Under the pieces are notes generated by a model. It worked only from the letters and a program-made list of their open reading frames with translations, ran no database searches and had not been told where the DNA came from. Shown one piece after another: positions 28,304 through 38,617 of a stretch of DNA of 64,000 bases. Both the position numbers and the translations under genes were made by a program. Position 1 is the first letter of the stretch; every line of letters starts with the position of its first letter. Source of the stretch: Gammaproteobacteria bacterium (GTDB lineage Bacteria; Pseudomonadota; Gammaproteobacteria; JAKEHO01); NCBI GenBank assembly GCA_027296625.1, contig JAPUIX010000107.1, positions 1 through 64,000 of the forward strand, in the 5' to 3' direction.

Positions 28304-29311
28304 CTATTCTTCGACGGCGTATTCCCCTAGAGTAAAGCGAGCCACGCCTGCTCGCGAATACGGTGTGGTGTCGAAGAGTTTGCCGTTGTACTCGACCGCA
28401 ACGCCAGGTGCATATCCAAGTAAGACGCTAAATGGTGATGTCCCTTGTAAAAATATTGTGTCACCCTCTCTTGCCAATTGGTAGTAAAGCGGCGTGCCAG
28501 TCGCATCAATCACTTCGATCCAGGAATCCCACAGGAGATCCATCGATAGGGAATCGGGCGCAGAATGAATAACGGCGCCTTGCGAACTCGGTGACTCAAG
28601 TAATGGTTCGGAGGGTGCCGAGAGGGCTACAGTTTGTATCATATCTGACGTATCGACGGTGTCAGCTACGGAGCTTTGATCCGGGTCGTTGGAGGGTGCT
28701 TCCTCCGTCGTCACTGGCACCTCTAGCTCATCTGCGTCAAATTCTCCGGTTCCGAGTGCAATCGTGCTGGGATGGATGACCACATGGATCGGATAGGATA
28801 GCCGGCCGTCAGGCACGACCATTGACGATTCTTCTTCCTGTTCCAGAGGTTCATCATCAGCTGGGATCTCAAGGTCTTCGGAGGGCATGGTCCGTACATA
28901 ATGACTCTGCCACCAGGCGAGCAGCAGGATGACGAGCGCCAAGCTTATAAAGTACGTTACGGCTTTGACAGATGTGTCGCTGCTCCGCGCCTGTTCGGGT
29001 CGGTTAGCATCCGGGCGAAGTACTGGCGGGGCCGGCGCGAAATGGTTGTATGCCGTTATGATCGCCTCCGCGGGTACTGACAGGATGCGCGCATAACTGC
29101 GCAAATAGCCGCGTACATAGGTTGCAGACGGTAGATGATCGTAATCATCGGCCTCGATGGCTGCGATCGCACCCAGGTCTAAGTGGAGCCGATCCGCAAT
29201 GTCTTGGCGGGTCAGCTTTTGCGCTTGTCTTGCCCTGCGGAGCTGCTCGCCGGGGCTCGTGTCGTCTTCCTGGCCGGAACTCGCTTGCGCCATTTCTTCC
29301 TGCATGTTCAT
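28304..29311 (-). CDS. rodZ: Cytoskeleton protein RodZ
   Basis: RodZ links the MreB cytoskeleton to the cell wall machinery. The 335-residue protein has a cytoplasmic helix-turn-helix domain (about 21-88, with R-Q-D-I-A-D-R-L-H-L), a linker, one membrane helix at about 117-137, an acidic Ser/Pro-rich periplasmic linker, and a C-terminal beta domain (DUF4115) from about 262. The RodZ-type H-T-H is not used for DNA in E. coli. It overlaps pilF by four bases. Confidence 0.93.
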   Translation of the reverse strand: MNMQEEMAQASSGQEDDTSPGEQLRRARQAQKLTRQDIADRLHLDLGAIAAIEADDYDHLPSATYVRGYLRSYARILSVPAEAIITAYNHFAPAPPVLRPDANRPEQARSSDTSVKAVTYFISLALVILLLAWWQSHYVRTMPSEDLEIPADDEPLEQEEESSMVVPDGRLSYPIHVVIHPSTIALGTGEFDADELEVPVTTEEAPSNDPDQSSVADTVDTSDMIQTVALSAPSEPLLESPSSQGAVIHSAPDSLSMDLLWDSWIEVIDATGTPLYYQLAREGDTIFLQGTSPFSVLLGYAPGVAVEYNGKLFDTTPYSRAGVARFTLGEYAVEE

Positions 29312-30066
29312 TTTCTTTCTGACTCAAGCAGTAGCTGCGCTTCGTCCGAGTCCGGGTAGTTGGCCCTCAGTGCCAGTGAGTAGCTTGCAACCGCGTCCTT
29401 GTCGCCCAGCTCTCGTTCGATGCGTATGCCAAGCCACAGAACCTCAGGGGAGTGATCAGACACTTCAAAATAACGCTGAAGATACCCGCGTGCTGATAGG
29501 TAACGCTGTTTCTCGTAGCTGATCCTTGTCATTTGAAAAAGTGCCAACGTGACATTGGGATTGAATTGCAACGCCTTACGAAAATATTCTTCAGCTTTGA
29601 CTGAATCGCCCTCTCGCAGCGCGCAGATGCCTGCATTGGTGTAAGCGACCTCCGGCGCCCCGTATAGGGGGTTTTCGGCGGCCTTCAGGAGATATTTTTC
29701 TGCCTCGGTTATTTTGCCTGTTTGGCATAGGTACTGGCCATAGCTATTCAATGCCCGAGGGTTGTCAGGTTCCAACCTGAGCGCCTGTTTGTAATATTTC
29801 TCTGCCTGGTCCAATTTGCCGAGACGCTGATACAAAAGGCCTGTCGCGATGTGCGCGGGGACGTAATCAGGGTCTGCTTTGAGAGCTTTCTCAAACTTCT
29901 GTAGGGCCACGTCATTCTCGTTTTCTTGCATGTAGGCAAGCCCGAGCTCGACATTGGCGGCAGCGATCCGCTCCGGGCTGTGCTGCGAACCGGTCTCTCT
30001 GATGGTTTCACAGCCGCTGAGCAGCACACCAAAAATGACTACTCCCAAGAGGACATGTGGGTTCAT
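29308..30066 (-). CDS. pilF: Type IV pilus biogenesis/stability lipoprotein PilF (PilW)
   Basis: PilF is an outer membrane lipoprotein that helps the PilQ secretin assemble. The 252-residue precursor has lipobox L-S-G-C (Cys19) and about six TPR motifs, including A-L-K-A-D-P-D-Y and [11 protein letters not shown]. The location between rlmN and rodZ is the standard pilF locus in gammaproteobacteria. It implies type IV pili or a relic of them, though no other pil gene is in the window. It overlaps rlmN by four bases. Confidence 0.93.
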   Translation of the reverse strand: MNPHVLLGVVIFGVLLSGCETIRETGSQHSPERIAAANVELGLAYMQENENDVALQKFEKALKADPDYVPAHIATGLLYQRLGKLDQAEKYYKQALRLEPDNPRALNSYGQYLCQTGKITEAEKYLLKAAENPLYGAPEVAYTNAGICALREGDSVKAEEYFRKALQFNPNVTLALFQMTRISYEKQRYLSARGYLQRYFEVSDHSPEVLWLGIRIERELGDKDAVASYSLALRANYPDSDEAQLLLESERK

Positions 30067-31169
30067 ACTCCGACGTCTGAGGCGGTTCTGTGCATCAGGT
30101 GTTGTCTTCCTCGCGGTTCTACGCGACCGACGAGTTGACCGCAGGCTGCGTCGATATCGTCTCCACGCGTCCTGCGGGTGATCGTCATGAGTCCGGCATC
30201 TAATAGTATATCGCGGAATCGATCAATCATTTCCGGGCGGGAACGTTTGTAAGTCGTTTTCGGAAATGTGTTGAAGGGGATCAGGTTGATCTTCGCTGCA
30301 CATCCCTTAAGAAGATTCGCGAGTTCGCGCGCATGCGCCGGTTTGTCGTTGACGTCTGCGAGCATGACATACTCGAAGGTCACTACGTCGCGAGATTGCC
30401 CTTCAGCATAACGCCAGCAAGCTGCGAGCAAATCTCGGATTGGGTATTTCCTGTTGAGCGGAACGAGCTCGTTGCGCAAGCGATCGTTCGGAGCGTGCAA
30501 GGAGATCGCAAGGTTTACCGAGCACGCTTCCCTTAATCGGTTAATGGCAGGGATGACACCCGCTGTGCTCAAGGTCACGCGGCGTTTAGATAGTCCATAA
30601 GCCAGATCATCCATCATGAGGCGTATCGCTTTAACCACATTTTCAAAGTTGAGCAGTGGCTCCCCCATTCCCATTATGACGATATTAGTGATGATACGCT
30701 GTTCTTTATTGAAGTGTGTAAAGTTCCCGAGCGCGTGGTTGGCGAGCCAAAGCTGGCCGATGATTTCGGCGACGCTGAGATTTCGATTGAAACCCTGTTT
30801 CCCGGTTGAGCAGAAGCTGCAATCAAGAGCGCAACCGACCTGTGACGATACACACAGGGTGCCCCGATCATCTTCTGGAATGAAGACTGTCTCGATGCAG
30901 TTTCCCCCTTCTAGGCTTAACATCCATTTGCGTGTTCCGTCGTTCGCGATTCGTTCTGTCACAATCTGAGGCGCCTTAACATAGGCGCTGCCAGTGAGCT
31001 GTTGCCGCAACGACTTGCTAAGGTTGGTCATTCCGTTAAAGTTATCCAAACCGGCTTGGTGAACCCACTTGAGTACTTGTGAGGTGCGAAACGATTTTTC
31101 ACCTATGGCGGTGAAGAAGGCCTCCATGGATGTTCGATCAAGGTCGAGGAAATTGGTAGGAGTACTCAC
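30063..31169 (-). CDS. rlmN: Dual-specificity 23S rRNA/tRNA adenine-C2 methyltransferase RlmN
   Basis: RlmN is a radical SAM enzyme that methylates C2 of A2503 in 23S rRNA and A37 in some tRNAs. The 368-residue protein has the cluster motif C-A-L-D-C-S-F-C (Cys113, 117, 120), MGMGEPLLN, and the C-terminal catalytic cysteine Cys343 in D-A-A-C-G-Q-L. The resistance-linked Cfr variant is not indicated; context and N-terminus fit RlmN. It starts three bases after ndk. Confidence 0.96.
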   Translation of the reverse strand: MSTPTNFLDLDRTSMEAFFTAIGEKSFRTSQVLKWVHQAGLDNFNGMTNLSKSLRQQLTGSAYVKAPQIVTERIANDGTRKWMLSLEGGNCIETVFIPEDDRGTLCVSSQVGCALDCSFCSTGKQGFNRNLSVAEIIGQLWLANHALGNFTHFNKEQRIITNIVIMGMGEPLLNFENVVKAIRLMMDDLAYGLSKRRVTLSTAGVIPAINRLREACSVNLAISLHAPNDRLRNELVPLNRKYPIRDLLAACWRYAEGQSRDVVTFEYVMLADVNDKPAHARELANLLKGCAAKINLIPFNTFPKTTYKRSRPEMIDRFRDILLDAGLMTITRRTRGDDIDAACGQLVGRVEPRGRQHLMHRTASDVGV

Positions 31170-31171
31170 AA

Positions 31172-31618
31172 TTAGCGTGTCCTGGGTGATATCTCGTCAG
31201 GCTTAAAGAAGAAGTTTATCTCGGTTATGGCGGTTTCGGGACTATCCGAGCCATGAACAGCGTTTTCATGGACCCCGTTTTCGTCACTGGTGTGAGCAAA
31301 ATCAGCGCGGATTGTTCCCGGTGCTGCATATTTCGGAATTGTCGCACCCATCAACTGCCGATTTTTTGCAATCGCATTTTCACCTTCTAGGACCTGTACC
31401 ATAACAGGTCCAGAAGTGAGAAACTCGACAAGTTCTTTGTAAAAGGGCCGTTCATGATGGACGGCATAGAGCTTTTCTGCCTCCTCGCGGGTGAGATGCA
31501 GCATTTTTGCGGCCACGATCCGCAGACCGTTTTTTTCGAATCGGGAGTAGATATCGCCAATATGATCGCGCGCGACAGCATCTGGCTTAATGATGGAAAG
31601 CGTACGTTCAATCGCCAT
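31172..31618 (-). CDS. ndk: Nucleoside diphosphate kinase
   Basis: Ndk balances nucleoside triphosphates by a phospho-histidine relay. The 148-residue protein has [11 protein letters not shown] at the start and the active His122 in N-A-V-H-G-S-D-S. The segment before this histidine (S-D-E-N-G-V-H-E) is about four residues longer than the E. coli form, as in several bacterial lineages. ndk-rlmN-pilF-rodZ is a conserved order. Confidence 0.97.
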   Translation of the reverse strand: MAIERTLSIIKPDAVARDHIGDIYSRFEKNGLRIVAAKMLHLTREEAEKLYAVHHERPFYKELVEFLTSGPVMVQVLEGENAIAKNRQLMGATIPKYAAPGTIRADFAHTSDENGVHENAVHGSDSPETAITEINFFFKPDEISPRTR

Positions 31619-31707
31619 TAAGGGGTCCCTGGACGCCAGAAAAGATTAGAGATTGATATAAACGCTGAATTATATGTGCGAATTCGATAGGGTGAAAGAA
31701 GTGAAAC

Positions 31708-31726
31708 GACGCCGTCGGGAGGCGTC
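31708..31726 (-). terminator. Possible terminator of the suf operon
   Basis: GACGCC at 31708-31713 pairs with GGCGTC at 31721-31726 around a seven-base loop. It lies about 165 bases past the last suf-operon gene. On the minus strand it is followed by GTTTC, a poor U-run, so the call is weak. Confidence 0.3.
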
Positions 31727-31889
31727 TTGTTCGAAGTTGGCGCTTGAATGCTGCCTGGGTCGGGTAGGATTTTCTGTCGAGGCCGGGGTGAGCGGAGCTC
31801 GGCTCAGATTATCAATGTCCGAATCGAGCAACCTTGGGTCGCGACACACAGCGCCGGTACGGGCTTCGTTCTGTTCCGGAGGCCGCTGG

Positions 31890-32210
31890 TCAGTCCCATC
31901 GATCGTCCTTAACTTGAATCATTCCGTTTTTAACCCTGACTGGAAACGTGGTGACCGGCTCGTAAGCCGGCGGCGTCAGGGCTTCGCCGGTTTTGATGGC
32001 GAACCGGGCACCGTGCCGGGGACAGATAATCTGATCGCCTTCAACTTTGCCTCCGGTTAGTTCCGCACCATCATGGGTACAGATGTCCTCAATGGCGTAA
32101 TAATCGCCGTTGATGTTAAATACAGCAATCATGACGTCGTTAACGTCGACGACATGCGACTCGCTGGGCCCGAGGTGCTCTATGCTGGCGACATTAACCC
32201 AATCTGACAT
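31890..32210 (-). CDS. Rieske-type ferredoxin, last gene of the suf operon
   Basis: The 106-residue protein is a small Rieske [2Fe-2S] ferredoxin of the non-haem oxygenase type. Ligands are visible as C-T-H (in D-I-C-T-H-D-G) and C-P-R-H (in I-I-C-P-R-H-G). The spacing is that of NirD/biphenyl-dioxygenase ferredoxins. No oxygenase is encoded near it, so its partner may be the Fe-S assembly system itself or a distant enzyme. It follows sufT by about 10 bases. The second methionine (32210) is taken as start. Confidence 0.88.
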   Translation of the reverse strand: MSDWVNVASIEHLGPSESHVVDVNDVMIAVFNINGDYYAIEDICTHDGAELTGGKVEGDQIICPRHGARFAIKTGEALTPPAYEPVTTFPVRVKNGMIQVKDDRWD

Positions 32211-32222
32211 CACTCGCGTTCT

Positions 32223-32774
32223 TCAATAGAGTCCTGTTTCCAACTTTGCCGCCTCCGACATCATGCCCTGATGCCAAGGTGGATCGAACACGAGTTCTGC
32301 GTTCACCTCCGTGACGTTCGGTATCGTTGCGATCTTGCTTTGCACATCCTCAAGCAGAATCTGGCCCATGCCACACCCGGGGGCTGTCAAAGTCATCTTA
32401 ATATCAACTCGGTTGCCAACGTCTGGAAGGGGTGTGACTCTGCAATCGTAAATCAGGCCGAGGTCAACGATATTGATTGGAATTTCGGGGTCATAACATG
32501 TCTTTAGCCGCTCCCATATAAGAGATTCATCCACAGTGCCGTTTTGGCTTTCCGGACTCTGCGCTGACTTTTCGACAACCGGCTCTAAGCCCAGTGCATC
32601 GGCATCCTTGCCCTCAACGCGCGCAAGGTTACCTTCAATGCTGACAGTATAGGTATCGCCTAGGGCTTGGGTAATGAATACGATAGAGCCCTGCTTAAGG
32701 GTGACGGGTGTGCCCGACGGGATTAGAGTGGCATCACAATCGCGGTTGACGGTAATGGGATCGTGGTCGTGCAT
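32223..32774 (-). CDS. sufT: Fe-S assembly accessory protein SufT
   Basis: The 183-residue protein is the long SufT form. Its C-terminal half (about 88-175) is a MIP18/DUF59 domain with D-P-E-I-P-I-N-I-V-D-L-G-L-I-Y and the conserved cysteine in A-P-G-C-G-M. The N-terminal 80 residues form the extra domain of this subfamily, with V-T-L-K-Q-G-S. SufT helps mature Fe-S proteins under high demand. It lies between sufU and the Rieske gene, about 75 bases after sufU. Confidence 0.92.
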   Translation of the reverse strand: MHDHDPITVNRDCDATLIPSGTPVTLKQGSIVFITQALGDTYTVSIEGNLARVEGKDADALGLEPVVEKSAQSPESQNGTVDESLIWERLKTCYDPEIPINIVDLGLIYDCRVTPLPDVGNRVDIKMTLTAPGCGMGQILLEDVQSKIATIPNVTEVNAELVFDPPWHQGMMSEAAKLETGLY

Positions 32775-32849
32775 CGCTATGTGTTGGTCTTTCCGGCAGC
32801 GCCCTGACTGTTCGAGACGGCTTACGCCCGGGTCAGTCTAAGCCAAGTT

Positions 32850-33299
32850 TTATTCCGTAGATACGATCGTTTCTTTCCCATTTAAGGCCGAGTGCAACGT
32901 GTGCCAACACAACGTTGCGCATTTGACTCGTACCGGATATTCCTTCACACCAGCGAGCGCCGAGAGTTTCCCTAGCATCTCGGCCTCGGGCTGTTCGTTA
33001 TCTCTTGTTAATAGCGTGTGAAAGTTTTGGAAGATTTCCTCGGCTTCTGCTTTCGTTTTACTTTTTAGGTGGTCGGTCATCAACGAAGCGGAGGCGACTG
33101 AAATGGCGCATCCAGTACCTTCAAAGCGAATATCCTTGATTATGTTGGCGTCCAGGTTGAGGTAAACTGTCAATCGATCGCCACATAGGGGATTATAACC
33201 TTCAGCGACTCGTGTTGCATGCTCGAGCTTTCCAAAGTTGCGCGGGCTACGGTTGTGATCGATGATGATGTCTTGGTACAGATCTTTGATATCCAACAT
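32850..33299 (-). CDS. sufU: SufU-type sulfur-transfer/scaffold protein
   Basis: The 149-residue protein has Cys39 and Asp41 (N-P-L-C-G-D), Cys64 (G-T-G-C-A-I-S) and Cys127 (V-K-C-A-T-L-C), the ligand set of SufU. Between the second and third cysteines it has the roughly 20-residue insert that separates SufU from IscU. In Bacillus, SufU is a zinc protein that takes sulfur from SufS. The start base is shared with the sufS stop. No SufE is seen, so SufU is the probable SufS partner. Confidence 0.93.
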   Translation of the reverse strand: MLDIKDLYQDIIIDHNRSPRNFGKLEHATRVAEGYNPLCGDRLTVYLNLDANIIKDIRFEGTGCAISVASASLMTDHLKSKTKAEAEEIFQNFHTLLTRDNEQPEAEMLGKLSALAGVKEYPVRVKCATLCWHTLHSALNGKETIVSTE

Positions 33300-34567
33300 T
33301 ACATAAGCACCTTGTGGGCCTCTTTTAGTCCATTGATGAGGTCATCAATATCTTCAAGCGTGTTGTACATTGCGATCGATGCGCGTGCCGTAGCCGGCAC
33401 GCCGAAATGTTCCATTACGGGCATGGCACAGTGATGCCCCGTTCGAATCGCTATTCCTTCGTGGTCCAATATTGTCCCAAGGTCATGTGGGTGTATACCT
33501 TCCATCACAAATGAAAGAATGCTAGTTTTTTCGCTAGCCGTTCCAATTAGTCTGAGCCCCGGAATTTCCCTTGCCGCCTCGGTGGCATAGCTTAAGAGGG
33601 AATGCTCGTGCGCGACGATGCTATCTAGGCCAACCCTACTCACATAATCAATGGCCGTGCCGAGTGCAATGACTCCCGCAATGTGGGGCGTGCCAGCTTC
33701 GAACTTATACGGCAAGTCGTTGTAAAGCGTCTTTTCAAATGTGACCATCTTGATCATGTCACCGCCGCCATGATACGGCGGCATGGCATCGAGCAGGGCT
33801 TCCTTGCCGTAGAGCACGCCGACTCCTGTTGGGCCAAACAATTTGTGTCCGGAAAAGGCGTAGAAGTCGCAGTCGAGATCCTGCACATCCACCTTCAAAT
33901 GGGGAGCTCCTTGGGCGCCGTCGACCAGCACCGGTACGTCATGGGCGTGAGCCATATCGATGATGGATTTGATCGGGTTAATCGTCCCAAGTGAATTAGA
34001 AACGTGGGCGATGCTGACTATTTTGGTGCGAGCATTGAGGAGGTCCTTGTAATCGTCCAACTTCAGCTCACCTGAATCGTTGATGGGAATCACCTTGAGT
34101 GTGGCGCCTGTCTGCCCGCACAGAAGTTGCCAAGGGACGATGTTGGAATGATGTTCCATCTCAGTAATGATAATTTCGTCACCCACCTTAAGCTTAGGAC
34201 GCCCGTAGCTTTGTGCCACGAGGTTGATGGCTTCTGTTGTCCCGCGTACGAATATAATTTCTTTAAACGAATCTGCGTTAATGAAGTGCTGTACCTTAGT
34301 GCGCGCTTCTTCATAGTTTTGCGTTGCTCTTTGGCTCAAGGTATGTACACCACGGTGAATATTGGCGTTCATCTCGCTGTAGTAGCAGCGGAACATGTCA
34401 ATGACAGATTGCGGCTTCTGCGTCGTTGCTGCGTTATCCAGATAGACTAACGGTTTACCGTGAATTTTCTGCTTGAGGATTGGGAAGTCAGCGCGCAGCT
34501 GTCCAACGTCCAGCGCTTGTTGGGGCTGCCGGAGGAGTTTAGCGGTGGCGTCCATTGCGCGACTCAT
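33299..34567 (-). CDS. sufS: Cysteine desulfurase SufS
   Basis: SufS is a group II PLP enzyme that removes sulfur from cysteine and forms a persulfide. The 422-residue protein has the PLP lysine Lys242 in F-S-G-H-K-L-F-G-P, T-E-M-E-H-H-S-N-I-V-P-W, and the active Cys380 in R-T-G-H-H-C-A-M-P. It overlaps sufD by four bases. A group II desulfurase matches the SufU partner encoded next to it. Confidence 0.96.
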   Translation of the reverse strand: MSRAMDATAKLLRQPQQALDVGQLRADFPILKQKIHGKPLVYLDNAATTQKPQSVIDMFRCYYSEMNANIHRGVHTLSQRATQNYEEARTKVQHFINADSFKEIIFVRGTTEAINLVAQSYGRPKLKVGDEIIITEMEHHSNIVPWQLLCGQTGATLKVIPINDSGELKLDDYKDLLNARTKIVSIAHVSNSLGTINPIKSIIDMAHAHDVPVLVDGAQGAPHLKVDVQDLDCDFYAFSGHKLFGPTGVGVLYGKEALLDAMPPYHGGGDMIKMVTFEKTLYNDLPYKFEAGTPHIAGVIALGTAIDYVSRVGLDSIVAHEHSLLSYATEAAREIPGLRLIGTASEKTSILSFVMEGIHPHDLGTILDHEGIAIRTGHHCAMPVMEHFGVPATARASIAMYNTLEDIDDLINGLKEAHKVLM

Positions 34568-35907
34568 AGGAATTGGCGGATGCGGTCCATGTTCGGTAAC
34601 CGTCCTATCACCACCTTCTCCAGTCGCGCACGGATCGGCGCATACTTGATATGGTTGATGACGTCGTCGGCAAACGCGTAGGTCAAAAGACTAGTAGCGG
34701 CATCTTCATCGATCCCACGTGTACGGAGATAATAGAGTGCATCTTTGTCCAAGTGGCCCACAGTGGCGCCGTGGCTGCATTTGACATCGTCCGCATAGAT
34801 CTCGAGTTGGGGCTTGGTATCCACTTCAGCCGTGTTAGATAGCAGAAGATTTTTGTTAGATTGTTGCGCATCGGTCTTTGCAGCACCTTCATGGACGACC
34901 ACTTTGCCGTTAAATACGCCTCGTGCGTGCCCGTCCAGCACGCCTTTATAAACTTCGTTGCTCCGTGTGTGTGGGCTCGCATGATCGATTCGGGTATGGT
35001 TGTCTATATGTTGCCGCCCGCTCGCCATATAAAGGCCATTTAGATTCACTTCAGCCCCTTCAGCAGTGAGGGCTGTATTGATATCGTTTCTCACGATCGC
35101 CCCGCCTAGGGAGATAGAGTGGGAATACATCCGGCTATCCGCGGACTGGCGTATATGTAAACTGCCGATGTGAAAGCTCGTGAGGCTTTCCTGCTGGAGT
35201 TTGTAGTGTTCCAGCACGGAGCCGCTGCCGAGGGCAACTTCCGTTACTGTGTTTGTTAGGTTCCTGGCTCCTTCAAGTCCGACGTAACTCTCAATTATCG
35301 TTACCTTGGCATTTGCCCCAACGACGATCAGGTTACGCAAGTAATTAATGAGTGCGTTATCGTGCGTTGTCGATAAAAACAGAAGATGGATAGGCTTCTG
35401 CACGTAGGTTCCGGCTGGCAGATTGATGTATGCACCATCGGTCATAAAAGCAGTATTGAGGGCCGCGAAACCGTTTGCTTTGTCGTCCGCATATTGTCCG
35501 AGGTGTTCAAGATGTGAGCCACCCTGATGCTGAAGGACTGAAGCGAGGCTGTCTACGATCGTGCCTTGGGGTAAGGTGTGCGCGTGCGAGAGTGTCTCGG
35601 AAAAGTGGCCATTGACGAACACGAGTTCTTGACATTCGACCGCCTCGAAGCGGACAGCGTCAATGTGTTCGCGGGCGAACCCGTTCTGTGACGGCTCGGC
35701 AATTTTAAACGTGCGCTTTTCAATAGCACGCACATCGGTATACTTCCAGTCTTCATTGCGGCGTGTTGGGAACCCCGATTCTGCAAACCGTGCTAAGGCC
35801 GTCTTGCGCGCCTTACGCAAACGCGGATCAGTAGCGCCCGCAAGTGTCATCTCCACACGGGCAAAGTCCGCTAGATAGCGTTCAACGGGTCCTGCAGCCG
35901 CATTCAT
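34564..35907 (-). CDS. sufD: SufD subunit of the SufBCD scaffold
   Basis: SufD pairs with SufB and SufC in the Fe-S scaffold complex. The 447-residue protein has the N-terminal helical part (F-P-T-R-R-N-E-D-W-K-Y-T) and the right-handed beta-helix core, with the C-terminal K-C-S-H-G-A-T-V-G and Y-Y-L-R-T-R-G-I segments. The histidine in that stretch is near the SufB interface in known structures. It overlaps sufC and sufS by four bases on each side, so the set is translationally coupled. Confidence 0.95.
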   Translation of the reverse strand: MNAAAGPVERYLADFARVEMTLAGATDPRLRKARKTALARFAESGFPTRRNEDWKYTDVRAIEKRTFKIAEPSQNGFAREHIDAVRFEAVECQELVFVNGHFSETLSHAHTLPQGTIVDSLASVLQHQGGSHLEHLGQYADDKANGFAALNTAFMTDGAYINLPAGTYVQKPIHLLFLSTTHDNALINYLRNLIVVGANAKVTIIESYVGLEGARNLTNTVTEVALGSGSVLEHYKLQQESLTSFHIGSLHIRQSADSRMYSHSISLGGAIVRNDINTALTAEGAEVNLNGLYMASGRQHIDNHTRIDHASPHTRSNEVYKGVLDGHARGVFNGKVVVHEGAAKTDAQQSNKNLLLSNTAEVDTKPQLEIYADDVKCSHGATVGHLDKDALYYLRTRGIDEDAATSLLTYAFADDVINHIKYAPIRARLEKVVIGRLPNMDRIRQFL

Positions 35908-36659
35908 GCGTTGGCGACCTCCTGCTTAATCCAGTCATAACCGCGCTCTTCTAGCTCCAACGCCAGATTGTGGTCGCCGGAGTGTACGATTCGCCCGTCC
36001 GAAAGAACATGCACATAATCAGGTACTACATAATTCAATAGGCGTTGATAGTGAGTTACCAACAAAATAGCGCGATCCCGGCTTCGCAGTTTATTGATCC
36101 CCTCGGCAACGATCTGTAAGGCGTCAATATCGAGGCCGGAATCGGTTTCATCGAGGATTGCAAGCTTTGGTTGGAGAACCACGGCTTGGAAGATCTCGTT
36201 GCGTTTTTTCTCGCCGCCGGAGAACCCCTCGTTCACCGATCGCTTAAGGAGATCGTCACTTATCTGGAGAAGCCCCATCTTTTCGTTAACGAGGCTTAAG
36301 AACTCCACGGCATCTAATTCTGTTTGGCCGCGATGTTTACGGATAGCGTTCAACGCCGCTTTGAGTAAATAAACATTGTTTACACCGGGGATCTCTACTG
36401 GATATTGAAAGGCAAGAAACACGCCCTCGCGGGCCCGCTCTTCGGGTGCCATGGCGAGTAAGTTCTTGCCTTGGTAGCGTACGCTGCCATCCGTTACCTC
36501 GTAGGTGTCCCGTCCAGCCAGCACTTGTGCAAGGGTACTCTTGCCTGATGCGTTGGGACCCATGATGGCATGTACCTCCCCAGCGTTAATCTGGAGGTTG
36601 ATGCCGCGCAAGATCATCTTGCCGTCGACCTTTACATGTAGGTTTTTAATACTAAGCAT
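35904..36659 (-). CDS. sufC: SufC ATPase of the SufBCD complex
   Basis: SufC is an ABC-type ATPase that drives the SufBCD scaffold. The 251-residue form has Walker A GPNASGKST at 34-42, the signature F-S-G-G-E-K-K-R-N-E, and Walker B L-A-I-L-D-E-T-D-S-G-L-D. ATG at 36659 is chosen because the protein then starts as the family does; an upstream TTG at 36701 adds 14 unrelated residues. It overlaps sufD by four bases. Confidence 0.96.
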   Translation of the reverse strand: MLSIKNLHVKVDGKMILRGINLQINAGEVHAIMGPNASGKSTLAQVLAGRDTYEVTDGSVRYQGKNLLAMAPEERAREGVFLAFQYPVEIPGVNNVYLLKAALNAIRKHRGQTELDAVEFLSLVNEKMGLLQISDDLLKRSVNEGFSGGEKKRNEIFQAVVLQPKLAILDETDSGLDIDALQIVAEGINKLRSRDRAILLVTHYQRLLNYVVPDYVHVLSDGRIVHSGDHNLALELEERGYDWIKQEVANA

Positions 36660-36732
36660 AAGTGACTTTCGTTCTGTTCTTTCGGTTAACTCGATTTCCA
36701 AATCTATCCGGTTTGATGGTCCAGTGGCCCAT

Positions 36733-38181
36733 TTATCCGATAGCTCCCTCCAAACTGACGCCCAGAAGCTTTTGTGCCTCTACTGCAAACTCCATAGGCA
36801 ATTGCTTGAAAACTTTCTTTGCGAACCCATTTACGATCATGTTAATCGCATCCTCTTCGGAAATTCCGCGCTGCATGCAATAGAAAAGCTGATCTTCACC
36901 AATCCTAGAGGTCGATGCCTCATGCTCAACCTGGGCACTCGAGTTTTTCACTTCCATATAAGGGAAGGTGTGTGCGCCACATCTCTCGCCCATGAGTAAT
37001 GAGTCACACTGGGTATAGTTGCGGGCGCCATCTGCACTCTTTAACACCTTTACGAGTCCACGATAGGCATTTTGACTGCGACCGGCGGCGACAGCTTTCG
37101 AGATGATGGTACTGCGGGTATTCTTGCCGATATGGATCATTTTGCTTCCGGTATCGGCTTGTTGGTAGTTGTTGGTTACGGCGAGGGAGTAAAACTCACC
37201 TACCGAGTTATCACCTGTTAGCACGCAACCCGGATATTTCCAGGTAATGGCCGAACCTGTTTCAATTTGGGTCCAGGAAATCTTTGAATTCTTGCCCCGG
37301 CATTCGCCACGCTTCGTGACAAAGTTGTAGATGCCTCCCTTGCCTTGTTCGTCTCCGGGATACCAGTTCTGGACTGTCGAGTATTTGATCTCTGCATGAT
37401 CAAGTGCAATGAGCTCCACTACTGCTGCATGCAACTGATTTTCATCCCGCATGGGTGCAGTGCAGCCCTCAAGGTAACTGACATAACTTTTCTCCTCAGC
37501 GATGATGAGGGTGCGTTCGAATTGCCCTGTATTGGCAGCGTTAATGCGGAAATAAGTCGAAAGTTCCAGTGGAGAACGAACGCTCTTTGGGATGTAGCAA
37601 AACGAGCCGTCTGTAAATACGGCTGAGTTAAGGGCGGCAAAAAAGTTGTCGTTAGGCGGCACGACCGAACCGAGATATGCTTTCACCAGCTCTGGATGTT
37701 CCCGAACTGCTTCTGAGAAAGGGCAGAAAATGATACCCACTTCCGCGAGCTTTTCTTTAAACGTTGTTGCCACCGATACGCTGTCGAATACGGCATCCAC
37801 GGCGACGCCCGCCAGCATTTCTTGTTCCCGCAACGGGATCCCCAGTTTCTCGTAGGTTTCGAGTAACTTCGGGTCTATCTCATCCAGGCTTTTCGGGCGA
37901 TCTTTGTCTGATTTAGGCGCTGAATAATAGGAGATAGCCTGGTAGTCAATCGGGGCGTGATGGACATGTGCCCATTTTGGCTCCGTCATCGTTAACCAGT
38001 GGCGAAAGGCATTCAGGCGCCATTCAAGTAACCATTCCGGTTCGTTCTTCTTCTTTGAGATTAGCCGAATCGTGTCTTCGTTAAGGCCTGGAGGAGCCGT
38101 GTCCGTTTCAACGTCGGTGTAGAAACCGTGGTCATATTGCTTTTTTATCAGCGCCTCAACTTCTTTTGGCTGCGTACCCAT
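36733..38181 (-). CDS. sufB: SufB subunit of the SufBCD scaffold
   Basis: SufB carries the nascent Fe-S cluster in the SufBCD complex. The 482-residue length is typical. Family segments seen include [36 protein letters not shown] (a conserved cysteine), and C-D-S-L-L-M-G near residue 395. ACAGGAG precedes the ATG. It is the first of the sufBCDSU genes and follows iscA by about 60 bases. Confidence 0.96.
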   Translation of the reverse strand: MGTQPKEVEALIKKQYDHGFYTDVETDTAPPGLNEDTIRLISKKKNEPEWLLEWRLNAFRHWLTMTEPKWAHVHHAPIDYQAISYYSAPKSDKDRPKSLDEIDPKLLETYEKLGIPLREQEMLAGVAVDAVFDSVSVATTFKEKLAEVGIIFCPFSEAVREHPELVKAYLGSVVPPNDNFFAALNSAVFTDGSFCYIPKSVRSPLELSTYFRINAANTGQFERTLIIAEEKSYVSYLEGCTAPMRDENQLHAAVVELIALDHAEIKYSTVQNWYPGDEQGKGGIYNFVTKRGECRGKNSKISWTQIETGSAITWKYPGCVLTGDNSVGEFYSLAVTNNYQQADTGSKMIHIGKNTRSTIISKAVAAGRSQNAYRGLVKVLKSADGARNYTQCDSLLMGERCGAHTFPYMEVKNSSAQVEHEASTSRIGEDQLFYCMQRGISEEDAINMIVNGFAKKVFKQLPMEFAVEAQKLLGVSLEGAIG

Positions 38182-38241
38182 TCACGTCACTCCTGTCATA
38201 TGTTTGTATTGCCTCGCCCAATTCCGCGATGCGCTTTGTCG

Positions 38242-38565
38242 CTACACGTTAAAGCTCTCGCCGCAACCACAGGTCGTCTGGACATTGGGGTTGTGGAATC
38301 TAAATCCCTCGTTAATTCCGTCTCGGGTATAGTCGAGCTCGGTACCAGCGAGGAGGTTGAAACTTTCAGGATCGACAATCACCTTTATTCCATTTGACTC
38401 GAACACATGATCTTGCTCCTTAATCTCATCAGCCGCTTCAATGACATACATATAGCCTGAGCATCCCGTCGATTTCACAGCAACCCGAAATGCTACCTTG
38501 CTACCGTGTTCGGTTAGATAACGTTTTATGTGGCGAGCTGCGCTCTCGGTTAACGTGATGCCCAT
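38242..38565 (-). CDS. iscA: IscA-type A-carrier for Fe-S clusters
   Basis: The 107-residue protein has the A-type carrier cysteines Cys35 (S-T-G-C-S-G) and Cys99, Cys101 (T-C-G-C-G-E-S-F) and ends in E-S-F-N-V. Length and cysteine positions match IscA more closely than SufA. ATG 38565 begins M-G-I-T-L-T-E-S-A-A as the family does; the longer frame from 38658 adds 31 unrelated residues and would overlap iscR. It lies between iscR and sufB, so it acts as the A-type carrier of this mixed operon. Confidence 0.92.
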   Translation of the reverse strand: MGITLTESAARHIKRYLTEHGSKVAFRVAVKSTGCSGYMYVIEAADEIKEQDHVFESNGIKVIVDPESFNLLAGTELDYTRDGINEGFRFHNPNVQTTCGCGESFNV

Positions 38566-38617
38566 GTCTGATTTCTTCAACTTAAATTGTGTGAACTTTG
38601 GCGATCCTTCAATCGCG